Below are positions 43,190 through 53,290 of a stretch of DNA of 64,000 nucleotides, piece after piece. How positions within the stretch are numbered: the first letter of the stretch is position 1; each line of letters opens with the position of its first letter. Position numbers and translations under genes: made by a program. The notes under the pieces were generated by a model. The model did not search any database and was not told where the DNA came from. It worked only from the letters and a program-made list of their open reading frames with translations. This DNA comes from Candidula unifasciata. Lineage: Eukaryota > Mollusca > Gastropoda > Stylommatophora > Geomitridae. The stretch covers positions 20,001-84,000 of the forward strand of contig CAJHNH020002475.1 in NCBI GenBank assembly GCA_905116865.2, written 5' to 3'.

Positions 43190-43425
43190 CGACTAGGTTC
43201 TTTTTCGCGTTCACCGGCCGTAAACTTCCGCAGAAAGTTATGGTTGTTCGTCCACTTCCAGACTTAGATCTGATTCCGGAACTTGCGTTTTGCGAGAACA
43301 TTTTTTTTTTTTACAGATCTGGCTTATTTGTATGCAGACTGTTAGTTCCTGAACTCTAAAGTACATGCACTTCAACTTCTAAGGTAATATGCCTTTTAGT
43401 TTACTTTTACGACATGCTTTTTCTT
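43190..43425 (-). mobile_element. Repeat F copy
   Basis: 'gttcaccggccgtaaacttc', 'gttcgtccacttccagactt', 'tatgcagactgttagttcct', 'ttacgacatgc'. Confidence 0.75.
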
Positions 43426-43548
43426 GGGGGGGGGGGGAGACGGGTGAGGTTGCTCTATTCTTTTCACCCCAAAAATGTTGTCCCTAAAACCTAAACGAGG
43501 TGCTGTTGAAATAATGTGAGGTATGTTACAGAAGGAGAGGGATATTAC

Positions 43549-43552
<4 letters not shown>

Positions 43553-43591
<39 letters not shown>

Positions 43592-43592
43592 A
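43553..43592. repeat. (TG)n microsatellite
   Basis: About 19 TG units. Confidence 0.95.
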
Positions 43593-43689
43593 GTGATTCC
43601 TTTTGTAAGAGTGTGGGCTATTACAAATGATAACAGTAAAGCATGACATAGATAAAAACTTTTGGGCAACAGTCGAACGTCAAGTCTAC

Positions 43690-43990
43690 GGAGCACTGAA
43701 TGAAACAAACGTCTGTCTTTATCGCACTGCCCAAAATGTCAAAAGTCGTTGAGTATGAAGATTCTAGAACAATTAGCTTGATGAGCCATGTAACTAAAAT
43801 ACTTCTCAAGATGATTCAAGAAAGAATTTAAAGTAAAAGAAATAATGAAGTGTCTGAGTAAAAGTTTTGATTTAGGAAAAAAAAATAGTGGCACTAAGGA
43901 AGGTCTTTGTCAGTGTGCAACATAAAAAAGCTAATTGCATACTTCCAAAATAGAGGATTAGGTGGAAAGGATATCAGAACTAGTAGTAAC
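43690..43990 (+). mobile_element. LINE reverse-transcriptase fragment (first half)
   Basis: Plus strand from 43700: KQTSVFIALPKMSKVVEYED, then SRTISLMSHVTKILLKMIQE and RI before a stop. A further frame has NNEVSE.KF and KKNSGTKEG. The motif RTISLMSHxxKIxLKxIxxRI is the fingers region of RTE-like LINE reverse transcriptases. Stops and shifts are present. The rest of this LINE resumes at 44785 after the satellite. Confidence 0.8.
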
Positions 43991-44775
43991 CTATCCTGGT
44001 AACAAGCAGCAACAGTTAGACACAACAACATCACCTCGCAGTAACCTATCCTGGGAACAAGCAGCAACACTTAGACACAACAACATCAACTCACAGTAAC
44101 CTATCCTGGTAACAAGCAGCAACAGTTAGACACAACAACATCACCTCACAGTAACCTATCCTGGGAACAAGCAGCAACAGTTAGACACAACAACATCAAC
44201 TCACAGTAACGTATCCTGGTAACAAGCAGCAACAGTTAGACACAACAACATCAACTCACAGAAACGTATCCTGGTAACAAGCAGCAACAGTTAGACACAT
44301 TACATCACCTCACAGTAACCTATCCTGGTAACAAGCAGCAACAGTTAGACACAATAACATCACCTCACAGTAACCTATCCTGGTAACAAGCAGCAAAAGT
44401 TAGACACAATAACATCACCTCACAGTAACCTATCCTGGTAACAAGCAGCAACAGTTAGACACAACAACATCACCTCACAGTAACCTATCCTGGGAACCAG
44501 CAGCAACAGTTAGACACAACAACATCAACTCACAGTAACGTATCCTGGTAACAAGCAGCAACAGTTAGACACAACAACATCAACTCACAGTAACGTATAC
44601 TGGTAACAAGCAGCAACAGTTAGACACATTACATCACCTCACAGTAACCTATCCTGGTAACAAGCAGCAACAGTTAGACACAATAACATCACCTCACAGT
44701 AACCTATCCTGGTAACAAGCAGCAAAAGTTAGACACAATAACATCACCTCACAGTAACCTATCCTGGTAACACCT
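43988..44775. repeat. 55-bp satellite with a 330-bp higher-order period
   Basis: About 14 units containing 'taacctatcctggtaacaag' and 'cagcaacagttagacacaac'. Variant units recur six units (330 bases) apart: the deletion form 'gacacattacatcacctc' occurs near 44296 and again near 44626. Confidence 0.95.
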
Positions 44776-44779
44776 CAGA

Positions 44780-45290
44780 AATCAAAAAGAGAAGAGGAAT
44801 GGCTAAATCTGTCTTCGATAAGATGCGCAAGTTACTGACAGCTTCAGAGATAAACATCACAGTAAAAATAAGAATTGTCAAATGTTACGTGTACACAGTC
44901 GTGCTATATGATGCAGAAACGTGGACAATGAAGAAGCAACTAGAAAATCGAACTTAGTATCTGGAGATCTGGGTATACAGAAGAATAGGTCATATTTCAT
45001 GGAAACAAAAAGTCCAATACAGGGGTTCTGGAAAGGCCACAAATGAAAAAAGAAGTTTTGAAATAAATAAAAAAAAAGACAACTGAAATACTTTAGCCAC
45101 ATTAAAATACATAAAAAATTTTTAAAAACCATACTGGAGGGAAAGGTAGAAAGCAAGAGAGCAAAAAGTAGGCAACGATACAAGTGGGAGAACAACATCA
45201 AGAAATGGACGGGCAGCAATCTGAGATAGTGTAAGCCAGGACTAGAGCACCTTCACTGTAGAGACGGCACCTGATTAATGATTGATGATG
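44780..45290 (+). mobile_element. LINE ORF2 C-terminal part (second half)
   Basis: Plus strand: RGMAKSVFDKMRKLLTASEI, VKIRIVKCYVYTVVLYDAET, WTMKKQLENR, LEIWVYRRIGHISWKQK, broken by stops afterward, ending in a 'tgattaatgattgatgatga' tail. This is the thumb region and end of an RTE-like reverse transcriptase and fits as the continuation of 43690-43990. Confidence 0.8.
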
Positions 45291-45855
45291 AATGGGGGAA
45301 AAACCCCACAGGGACGCTTATACGAAAGACAAAGTTGTAGATTTATAAAGCTTTCTGTATTTCATGTAAACTAGGCAAACTCAGAAGAAGAAGATAATTA
45401 AACGAAACACTGTTGGCTTCAAGCTGGTATTTTGATAATTAAATGTGATAATACGTTGCAATATTCTGTATGTCAATCAATAAACACGTAGGTCCGTTTT
45501 GCCCTCACACCTGCACTTGCAAAACATGAGTTCGTTTAGCACAGTCTCATTTGTATCAGGCTTTTTGTATGAGACGCGTCAGATTTGTCTGTAACCACAT
45601 ACAGTCAACGTCACCGGTTAATTTTTCATAGATCATTCTCCGGGTGATTTCTTGACACAATTGATACTTTATTAACTGCTCGTGGGCCTGTTGCGTCTTT
45701 CAGCGCGGTTGTGGAATCAATGAGTGCATTGTGTGTGAAATGCATTATGCGTGGACGCATTTTGTGTGGATACGTTCTGATTGCATACACTGTGTGTGGA
45801 TACCTTGTGTGTGGTATCTTTCAGGGATCATCTCCGGTGTGCTTGAGGACAGTCT
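45291..45855. other. No recognised feature
   Basis: Short TGTG-rich imperfect repeat at 45730-45825. No other feature. Confidence 0.35.
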
Positions 45856-45859
45856 ATTT

Positions 45860-46060
45860 TTTTTTTTTTCCTTCACCGACTGTAAACTCCGATATAAAGT
45901 TGCGGTTGTTCGTTCATTTATGAATTTTAGTCTCGTGCCAGAATTTGAGCTTTGCGTGCACATCAGTTTGACAGATCTTTCTTAACTGTATGCTGGCTTT
46001 TGGTTCATTGTCTCTTATGCAGTGAATTCCAGTTTTGAAGGACATACGGACATTAAGTGT
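45860..46060 (-). mobile_element. Repeat F copy with poly-T (A-tail)
   Basis: 'ccttcaccgactgtaaactc', 'gttgttcgttcatttatgaa', 'ctttgcgtgcacatcagttt'. T-run at 45857-45869 on the tail side. Confidence 0.7.
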
Positions 46061-46700
46061 CAGTATTTTCCATTGTCTCGCTGTGTTGGAAGCCGGTCAC
46101 CTGGCACAAATATGAAACGAATTCCTTTCAGACGAGATTTCCTCAGCGACTCCATTTTCTTCGAATGCATCCTGTTTTTTTTTTTTTTTTTCGTAAGCAT
46201 GCACGTTGTACATAATCGCACTAATTGTCGATTGCAAACTTCTTCTGTCCAGTAATAAACAAATCCCAGATAAATAATATACACAGTAAATGTACCATTG
46301 CAGTGATATTGCGATCAATTTGGGACACGTACGCGAAACATACCATGCCCCTATCTGAACATACCAGACTCTTAACTTCTCGAAACCTAAGGAAAAACTA
46401 TACCATCTTTACATACTTCAGCAATTCTATAACTCGTCATCGATTCCCATTGGAGTAATGTAATACTTGTTCTTTCTCAAGTGCGACAAGCGACGGTTTT
46501 ACGACGTGTACGCGAAACATTCAGTGTATTTTTCTGAACATGATAGACCCTCTATGGAAAACCCATGACATAATTAGATTTTTTCAATGGTTGTAAAACA
46601 CACTATCGTCAGTTCACACTGGAGTGACTTCGGCGTACAGAAATACAGTTAGTTGCTATACAAGTGATTGTCTATCTGTTCCTTCTATGTGTATTACAAC
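46061..46700. other. No recognised feature
   Basis: Upstream flank of the candidate exon, with a T-run at 46175-46191. Confidence 0.35.
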
Positions 46701-46703
46701 CAG

Positions 46704-46938
46704 TTCCGCCCAGCCGACCTTGTCGACTTGTCATCCTGGTTATTCGGGCCCCTGGGTTTTTCCATGCCTGTTCCGGCCGAGGTCAGTGTTACCATCGCCC
46801 CTGGCATCATGGATTTAAGCAAGCTCAAGGATTCCAAGTTGGCGCCCCCAGGTGCTGCAGGGGAAAGGCCGAGGATTTACATGTCAAACAAGACTCATAA
46901 GGTTGTTGTGGTCTTCCCCAACGGCGAGGTGGTCGAAG
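46704..46938 (+). CDS. Candidate internal exon of an unidentified host gene
   Basis: Open in one frame for 235 bases and more GC-rich than its surroundings, with C/G preference at third positions. Upstream is a pyrimidine-rich stretch and acceptor ('tctatgtgtattacaaccag'); downstream is a perfect donor ('gaag|gtaagt'). The peptide reads FRPADLVDLSSWLFGPLGF, PVPAEVSVTIAPGIMDLSKL, PGAAGERPRIYMSNKTHKVV, VVFPNGEVVEG. It starts in phase 0 and ends in phase 1. I do not recognise the family; the MSNKTHKVVVVFPNGEVVEG end has the look of a beta-rich extracellular domain, but that is a guess. An alternative acceptor 10 bases downstream (46713) exists. No neighbouring exon was found in the window. Confidence 0.5.
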
Positions 46939-47169
46939 GTAAGTCTGCAGTACTCGTCGTGGAATGTTTGCGTTTTACTCTTGGTCGCCTTCTGTTTGTT
47001 TTTGTTTTTTTTATATTTTTTTTTACATTCTGTTCTGTTTGTTGTGTTTATATGTTAAAGTACCATTCACAGTGGCCCAAAAAGAGGTGTGTTGGGGATG
47101 CGGACCGCCCCGTGTGTTATCAATTGGGGGAGGGGAGGGAGGGTCGATAAAACAGCTAAATATGTGTTT

Positions 47170-47272
47170 TTTAGCAAACAAGGTGTGTGGGTGTGGATGT
47201 GTGTGTGGGCATGTGTGTGTGTGGACGTGTGTGTGGATGTGTGTGTGGATGTGGGTGTGGATGTGGGTGTGG

Positions 47273-47304
<32 letters not shown>

Positions 47305-47310
47305 AGGGAA
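47170..47310. repeat. (TG)n tract with gtgtggatgt repeats
   Basis: TG microsatellite with 'gtgtggatgtg' minisatellite character. It would lie in the intron after the candidate exon. Confidence 0.9.
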
Positions 47311-47509
47311 AACCGGGCATTTTCCACACCTGGTCCCATCTTGCTATGTCTTGGAACATACAGATATACAAATTCAAGCCCGGTACTGTGTGACAAACGC
47401 GAAGATGCCCCCCTAATATTGTGCACGAAAACACTGGGTGGTAGCTAATTACTAGATATATATCCATGTGAGGGTTTCGACAACCAAATGTTGAATAGAC
47501 AATAATGGA

Positions 47510-47765
47510 CCTAATTCCCCCTAATGAGCATGTGGTAAAACGCTTTAATTAAGGATGTTAACTTCGAATTCGGAGTGTATCTGCCTGAAAGTCCAGGAAC
47601 CAATAGTCTGGATACAAATAGTCAAATCTGTAAAACGGATGTGCACAAAAACGCAAGCCCTGTAACAAGACCGAAGTCCAGAAGTGGACGAATAGCCAAA
47701 CATTTCCGCCTGAGCATACAGGCGGTAAATGCTAAAAAGAAGACAATTACTTGTTCGTTTTGACA
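47510..47765 (+). mobile_element. Repeat F copy, near full length
   Basis: 'ctaatgagcatgtggtaaaa', 'gttaacttcgaattcggagt', 'ctgtaaaacggatgtgcaca', 'agtccagaagtggacgaata', tail 'ctaaaaagaagacaatt'. Confidence 0.8.
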
Positions 47766-47984
47766 GTAAGCAAACCTCTGTATTTAATTAACTAATTGAT
47801 GTTGTTACTCATCTGTGATGATTTGTTTATTCAGAACTCCCAGCAAGATCTGGCATTTCACAGTTAAGCTAAGCTGTTAGCTATATCATGACAAAGTAGG
47901 ATTCCTATTCCGAGTGTAATAATAGTAACTGTTAATATAGATCAAGGTGTCTCAACCCTTTTCTCATTGTGATCCGCTCGAAAA

Positions 47985-48190
47985 AGAGCGGCTGGCCAAA
48001 CGTTTAAGAATGCTAGGCTATCACGCAGGAGACTCAAGTTTGAATCCTCAATAAGGACATTACTATTTTTTAAATTACTTGCTATTTTAAATAACACAAA
48101 TTTAAATGAAATAAACAGTCATCAACAACTGATAATTTAGTGTCCAGATATCAATGTGATGATTGATACTGCTTTACCTTCACGACATCT
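47985..48190 (+). mobile_element. Possible SINE with tRNA-like head
   Basis: 'gcggctggccaaacgtttaa' and 'caagtttgaatcctcaataa' resemble boxes A and B. The following 'ctgataatttagtgtccaga' and 'tatcaatgtgatgattgata' recurs near 50100 and, diverged, near 6019 and 57228. Confidence 0.4.
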
Positions 48191-48294
48191 AGCTTTCTTT
48201 TTCTGTCTAATGCTGAACAAGGCACAAAGTAATACTGGCAAACAATGTAAGTGCACCAGATTAATACAGTTATCTGGTCAGTTTATGTTTAAGA

Positions 48295-48675
48295 TTATGT
48301 TTATACAACGGTTCAACATCATGGCACAATGGTGTAAGCCATAAGTGCTCCGTTATACTTTTAAATCAAGCCTAAGTTCAAATAATCTCAGCGCCGTGAA
48401 AGAATTGTGTAGCACCGGCGAGGATACTGCAATACTTAGGGCATATTTTTCTGCAAATTCTGCCTGGGCAGCGCCGTTAGGCTACTCTTTTTGATTTCCA
48501 ACTGCCTAAGATTTTTGTACGTGCGCAACAATACACATGGGCGTCCGATCTTACTACCCATAGACCAAGGGACATTACTATAAGTCTACGTGAAAAATCA
48601 TCCCAGCCTTCCCCGGGTCCTGAACTTGGGACCTCCAGCACTCGAGACGGAGGCAATGCCTCGAGACCACTGTCC
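48295..48675 (-). mobile_element. SINE-C copy, full length
   Basis: 'ggttcaacatcatggcacaa' through 'agcaccggcgaggatactgc', 'ttctgcctgggcagcgccgt', 'catgggcgtccgatcttact' to the head reversed 'ggacctccagcactcgagac'. The best SINE-C reference in the window. Confidence 0.85.
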
Positions 48676-48900
48676 CTTAAGTTTTGTAACTTTTTGAAAT
48701 TTTTTTTAAATTTCCTTGTTTAGGTGGCGTCACTTGAGAATATGGCAAGACTCACCCCCACCAACCCTTCCCTTTTTTCCACGCCTCACCCTCCCCCCCC
48801 CCCTTTCCCCCCTCCTTTTCCAACATAACTAAATTTGATTAAAAGGGTAAGGATAAAAATAAAACTCCCATCGTTCATTGTTCATTTCAAAAATCGTCTT
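48676..48900. other. C-rich, no feature
   Basis: C-runs at 48790-48815; otherwise nothing recognised. Confidence 0.35.
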
Positions 48901-48904
48901 CATC

Positions 48905-49850
48905 GCACATCAGACATGACCATAAGTGCTCCGATCTTCCCCTGAGTATGTTCCTAAGCGTTTTATGGCTAACGACTCCCATTCTGTTTTGGCTGATGTC
49001 ACTACGGGTGGCTCAGGACTTTCCTGTCTCGCAGCTCCAATTGGTACACTCAGGGTATACACTCTATTCAGTGAAAAATTACTCTGTACGAAATAGAAAG
49101 CCTCACAGTGTTTACTCTGTCGAACGGTATTGATGATGCCTCTCCTGTCCATAGACAGCCCATTCTTGATAGTCACACGAGCAGTCATAGCGTCTGCTCC
49201 CTCATTGCCTTTCACACCAGCACACCCTGGGACGAGAATGAAGGTGATTTCGAGAAACACTGCGTGTATCAGATGAAGCCACTGTTTCCGAATGAACGGC
49301 GCCTTGATCTTTTGAAACATGCTCACTGAGTCGCTAAGCAAACATGCCTTAGTGAATTCCAGAGTTTCAGCCGTTCTCAGGCCTATGTCACAGCCATGAC
49401 CTCCATTGCGATGCTGCTGGTTGTAGAAGAAAAGACACCACTGTCTTCTTTGATGACATGCCCTGTTGTTCTTACCGAGAAAGTCCATGCTTTTCGTTTC
49501 TGACGAATCACAGAACCATCTGTAAATGCAAGAGAATATTTCGGTGATGCGCATTCCTCCAACAATGCTCTCACTTCTGCATCAACTTTTGGTGGCGCCA
49601 AATCACGACACTGTCTTGTCAGGGTGATAACCACTATAAAGTACTGCTGGTATTTATTTGGTACGGGTATCCATTCCTCTCCATAGTTTATGTCTTGAAG
49701 AGAAATCACCGGTTGAAGTACTATCTCTGCACGGCCCCACCAAGACTGGCCTCGTTTAAGTCTGTTGCCTTTACGTTTATTCAGTTCATCCCAAAAACGC
49801 CTAGATAGTGTTGAGAACTTTGAGAACACACATATAATTAAAAATTTCAA
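48905..49850 (-). mobile_element. I/Ingi-type LINE 3' part with RNase H domain, broken
   Basis: Minus strand. First frame (49850-49383): DLAPPKVDAEVRALLEECAS, YSLAFTDGSVIRQKRKAWTF and SSTTSSIAMEVMAVT. Second frame (to 48910): GLRTAETLEFTKACLLSDSV, FILVPGCAGVKGNEGADAMT, VYTLSVPIGAARQ. TDGS, MEVMAVT and LSDSV supply the D, E and D of an RNase H active site. The usual H of PGHAG is C here. A frameshift lies near 49385. The upstream RT is absent. Confidence 0.85.
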
Positions 49851-49884
49851 ATTTAAAAAAATTTAAGTCGCCAAAAGGACAGGT

Positions 49885-50165
49885 AGTAGTAGTGGTAGTA
49901 GATTTTACCCCACTAGGACATCACACAAACGATAAACACCCGATGACACAAAGGATCACCCGCGAGGTCCCGGAAACCGCGTGTTCAGCCATTAGAACAT
50001 AGTTATGGCCTGGCTATATTGCGGCCTCTAGCACGAGCAAGGATGGGGCTTCAACATAACGGAAAACTGCATCCCATGAGGAGGTGACTAAAACGACAGG
50101 TAATTTAGTGACCAGATATCAGTCTGATGGTTGACACTGGTTTGTCTTGACGATGTCTGCTGCTC
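49885..50165 (+). repeat. Interspersed repeat D plus following conserved block
   Basis: 'ccccactaggacatcacaca', 'gataaacacccgatgacaca', 'ctggctatattgcggcc'; directly followed by 'ggtaatttagtgaccagata' and 'tcagtctgatggttgacact', which also appears near 48129. Confidence 0.7.
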
Positions 50166-50299
50166 TTGATGTAATGTTTGACAAGTCACAGCGGAGTTCA
50201 CTCTCCAAATCAAGCTGTTTTGTTTAGATGGCTGTTAAAACTGAAAATCCTGATTACTTCAAATGTACTTAATTTGAAAGTTACTAGATGGTATCGTCA

Positions 50300-50950
50300 T
50301 ATCTAATCCTTATCATCATATGCTCTGCCAACTGGGGTAGGCGCTCATGCGTCTCCACAGATGACGATCCCTGGTTGCCTGGAACAGCTCTCTTGGTGAT
50401 GTCCCTCCATGCTATCGTTTTAGCCCCTCCAGCATCATCTCTCTTCATCTGCCTCTACCCCCCTTTCCACTGACCCTTCCAGTTTGCACGATGTTCTCCA
50501 ATGTCTCTCTTCTCTTTATGTGGCCAGAAAACAGTGTTTGTCTTTTTCTTATTGTCGTGTATAGAGATCTACTTTTATTAGCTTCTGTTAAGCAATAGTT
50601 GTTAGTTACTTTGGCCGTCCAAGGTATTCGTAACATTAGTCTCAGAAACCACATCTCTATTGCTTCTAAATTCTTCCTAGTTTGTTCACTGACATTCCAA
50701 GATTCTCTGCCATACAGCAGAACAGGTTCTATGTAACATTTAAGCACCCTCTTTCTGTCATTTAATGAAAGCGATTTATTGCATAAGCTATGTTTTTTTT
50801 TTTTTTTTTTTCATTTTCTGATCCATTGTCATATCTGACCCTGCCTCTTGTAAATTACATTTAGGATTCGTCAAAGACATTTCATTTCTGTTGCTTCGAA
50901 TTTTTGTTTTTCTTTTGTTATCAATCTTCCCGTTTAGTAACATGATGTTG
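50300..50950 (-). mobile_element. LINE ORF2 C-terminus (EMWFLRxMLRIPWT type)
   Basis: Minus strand from 50747: MLKCYIEPVLLYGRESWNVS, LEAIEMWFLRLMLRIPWTAK, SLYTTIRKRQTLFSGHIKRR, ETLENIVQTGRVSGKGGRGR, then in a shifted frame HGGTSPRELFQATRDRHLWR and RMSAYPSWQS. A clear thumb and C-terminus of an invertebrate endonuclease-reverse transcriptase. More diverged LINE sequence may extend to 50950 past a T-run at 50791-50811. Confidence 0.85.
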
Positions 50951-51067
50951 CTAAAAATGAAGCCAACATGATGTGATGTAAAAAAAATAAGGGACAGTTA
51001 CGTCAGCATAAACTAGTGTTAATAGACTTGCCAAACTTGGGAATGTATGTAACTAATTACAGCATTC

Positions 51068-51068
<1 letters not shown>

Positions 51069-51156
<88 letters not shown>

Positions 51157-51160
51157 GTGT

Positions 51161-51197
<37 letters not shown>
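51069..51197. repeat. (AT)n then (GT)n microsatellite
   Basis: About 27 AT units followed by about 36 GT units. 51200-51560 shows nothing recognised. Confidence 0.95.
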
Positions 51198-51200
<3 letters not shown>

Positions 51201-51564
51201 CTTGTATACAAATACTCATCTAGACGACGGGAAACCCCTAGCTGACCACCTACAAGTTTTACAAAAACTGGCATCCCACACAAATATTTACAAAAAGGAA
51301 AATAATGGTTGCTGAAGGCCGAGCGAGCGTAATTGGAATAATTGGGCAGCTCTATAACCGAGCAGAGCAGGGGCAGATAATCTCCTGACAACCGGAAGTT
51401 CTTGTCATAGGTGACGGCCACAAATTCCCTGTGAGGGGGCGGGATAACGGGAATCCCATGGATTGGTTTTTAAGCGTGTGGAATCGGGACTTTAACAGTG
51501 CCATGTCAGGGGGTTATACACCAATTGTCAGACTGACTTGACATAATTATGGGTACTTTTATTT

Positions 51565-51890
51565 TTGCTCACTCCATCTTGGGGACTTCGAGCTTTCGTG
51601 GAGAGTTCCCGGGAAAGTTTAATACTATGAGGGCTGGGGGGAAAAAAGGAGGGGGGCGGTTAAGTTTACTGCCATCGGTGTTCATTGCACCCCCCTTAAC
51701 CCCAATACTATTGGACTTTCCTGAAAACTCTCCACGGTCTCAGAGTCGCCTAAATGGGGAAGAAAAAAAAGTAGGTCCTTTTTAGCTTTACACTCCATCT
51801 TGGAGGCTGCCATTCCTGGTAGGGAATTCTAGGGAGTTCATCGGAACGTCCTATAGTATGTGGGGGGGGGGGGGGGGGGGGGGGGTTAGT
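51565..51890. repeat. Imperfect inverted repeat plus direct partial copy and G-run
   Basis: 51597-51643 ('cgtggagagttcccgggaaa', 'gtttaatactatgag') pairs with the reverse complement of 51692-51738 ('atactattggactttcctga', 'aaactctccacg'). A diverged direct copy follows at 51818-51860 and 'cactccatcttgg' occurs at 51570 and 51790. A 27-base G-run is at about 51861-51887. Confidence 0.7.
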
Positions 51891-52339
51891 TTTTTCTCCT
51901 CCTCTTCTTCTTTCTTTCGTTTACCCCCTAAACGGATAATCTATATCTGCTATGTCGTCTCTAATATGAGCTTCACGGTATTATGTAATCCACTTAGCGA
52001 CCCGTAAAGTATTGTGCATGTATTTCTGCAGCGAGGCGCCTTCGTCACTTAGAGATGACGGGTTCAATTACCGGCATTGTAACTACAGCTTTTGAATTCT
52101 TTGTTCTCTAGTCTGCCAACGTCTCTTGCATGAGTTTTCTGCTCAGATCGCTGTAACCGTGGGCCACCAGGCAAAGCACGGTCATCACATGTGTACATAA
52201 AGAGATTTGGGCCATCAGAAAGAACGTCAGTCTGATTCATTCTAATGATTGTCTGTCTAGCTACGGTAGCTGGTTTGTTGTGTCCCACTTGACTTGTGAG
52301 TTGGGTTATCTTCACAGCAAATCTGTAATTGCGTCGTTT

Positions 52340-52740
52340 TTTTTCTTTTTCTTATTCCTGTCGTATTATCTCTAAGTCCTGTCGTATTATCTCTTAGTCA
52401 TGTTGTATTATCTCTTAGTCCTGTCGTATTACCTCTTAGTCTTGTCATATTATCTCTTAGTACTGTCCTTTTATCTCTTATTCCTGTTGTTTTATCTCTT
52501 AGTCCTGTCGTATTTACTCTTAGAGCGGTCGTATTATCTGTTAGTCCTGTCGTATTTACTCTTAGAGCGGTCGTATTATCTCTTAATCCTGTTGTATTAT
52601 CTCTTATTCCTGTTGTATTATCTCTTAGTCCTGCCGTATATCTATTATTTCCGTCGTATTATCTCTTAATCCTGTCGTATTATCTCTTTGTCATGTCGTA
52701 TTATTTCTTTGTCTTGTCTTATTTTCTATTAGTCCTGGTG
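52340..52740. repeat. 21-bp minisatellite, first block
   Basis: About 19 diverged copies of 'tcctgtcgtattatctctta'+g. Related to the large block at 53290. Confidence 0.9.
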
Positions 52741-52917
52741 TATTTTTTTGTGGCGGGTGTGTGTTTGGGTATGTAATGGTTCGGGTCGGGTGGGATGTTG
52801 GTGGTTGTTTGCTGTGAAATGTAAAACAAAGGTATAGATTAACGAAATGCCTTAACGAAAAGTATACGTACACAATACAGTTATCGGAAAGAGAGCGTTC
52901 GAAAATATGGATCTTAC

Positions 52918-53139
52918 TGTCATAATCGTATGTCCAGATGATTGAGTAGAACCCCCTAGATCACTTTGGCTAATTCCATCCATTTCGAGCACAATATACT
53001 TGCATCCAAACTCACAGACATGCCAATGTTGCAGCTGAAATATTAGAGCCATGTATGCCCAATCGAGCAGTTGAACGAGTGCAAATATTGCTAGTATTTG
53101 ACCGAGTGCATGCGATTCCCCAGAGAGATTCCTTGCCAT
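52918..53139 (-). CDS. Weak candidate exon or ORF between satellite blocks
   Basis: Minus-strand frame from ATG at 53139: MARNLSGESHALGQILAIFA, LVQLLDWAYMALIFQLQHWH, CEFGCKYIVLEMDGISQSDL, ending near a donor-like 'gaca|gtaaga' at 52918. It has a hydrophobic stretch (about residues 11-35). No family recognised; may be chance. Confidence 0.2.
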
Positions 53140-53150
53140 CGCCGACGTTG

Positions 53151-53290
53151 AATCGAATCAATCGCTATGGACGGAAACACGGACAAACCTGGCACTGCCG
53201 TGATTGGAACTAAGGGACACTAACTTTGTTGACATGTGTACAACTATCTCAGTACAGTACAGGGTTGGCAGTTATTGGTCTTTTCATCCT
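53151..53290 (+). repeat. Left copy of the ~140-bp flank duplication
   Basis: 'gaatcgaatcaatcgctatg', 'gacggaaacacggacaaacc' ... 'gttggcagttattggtcttt' + 'tcatcc' is repeated at 55052-55194 with few differences. Confidence 0.95.
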
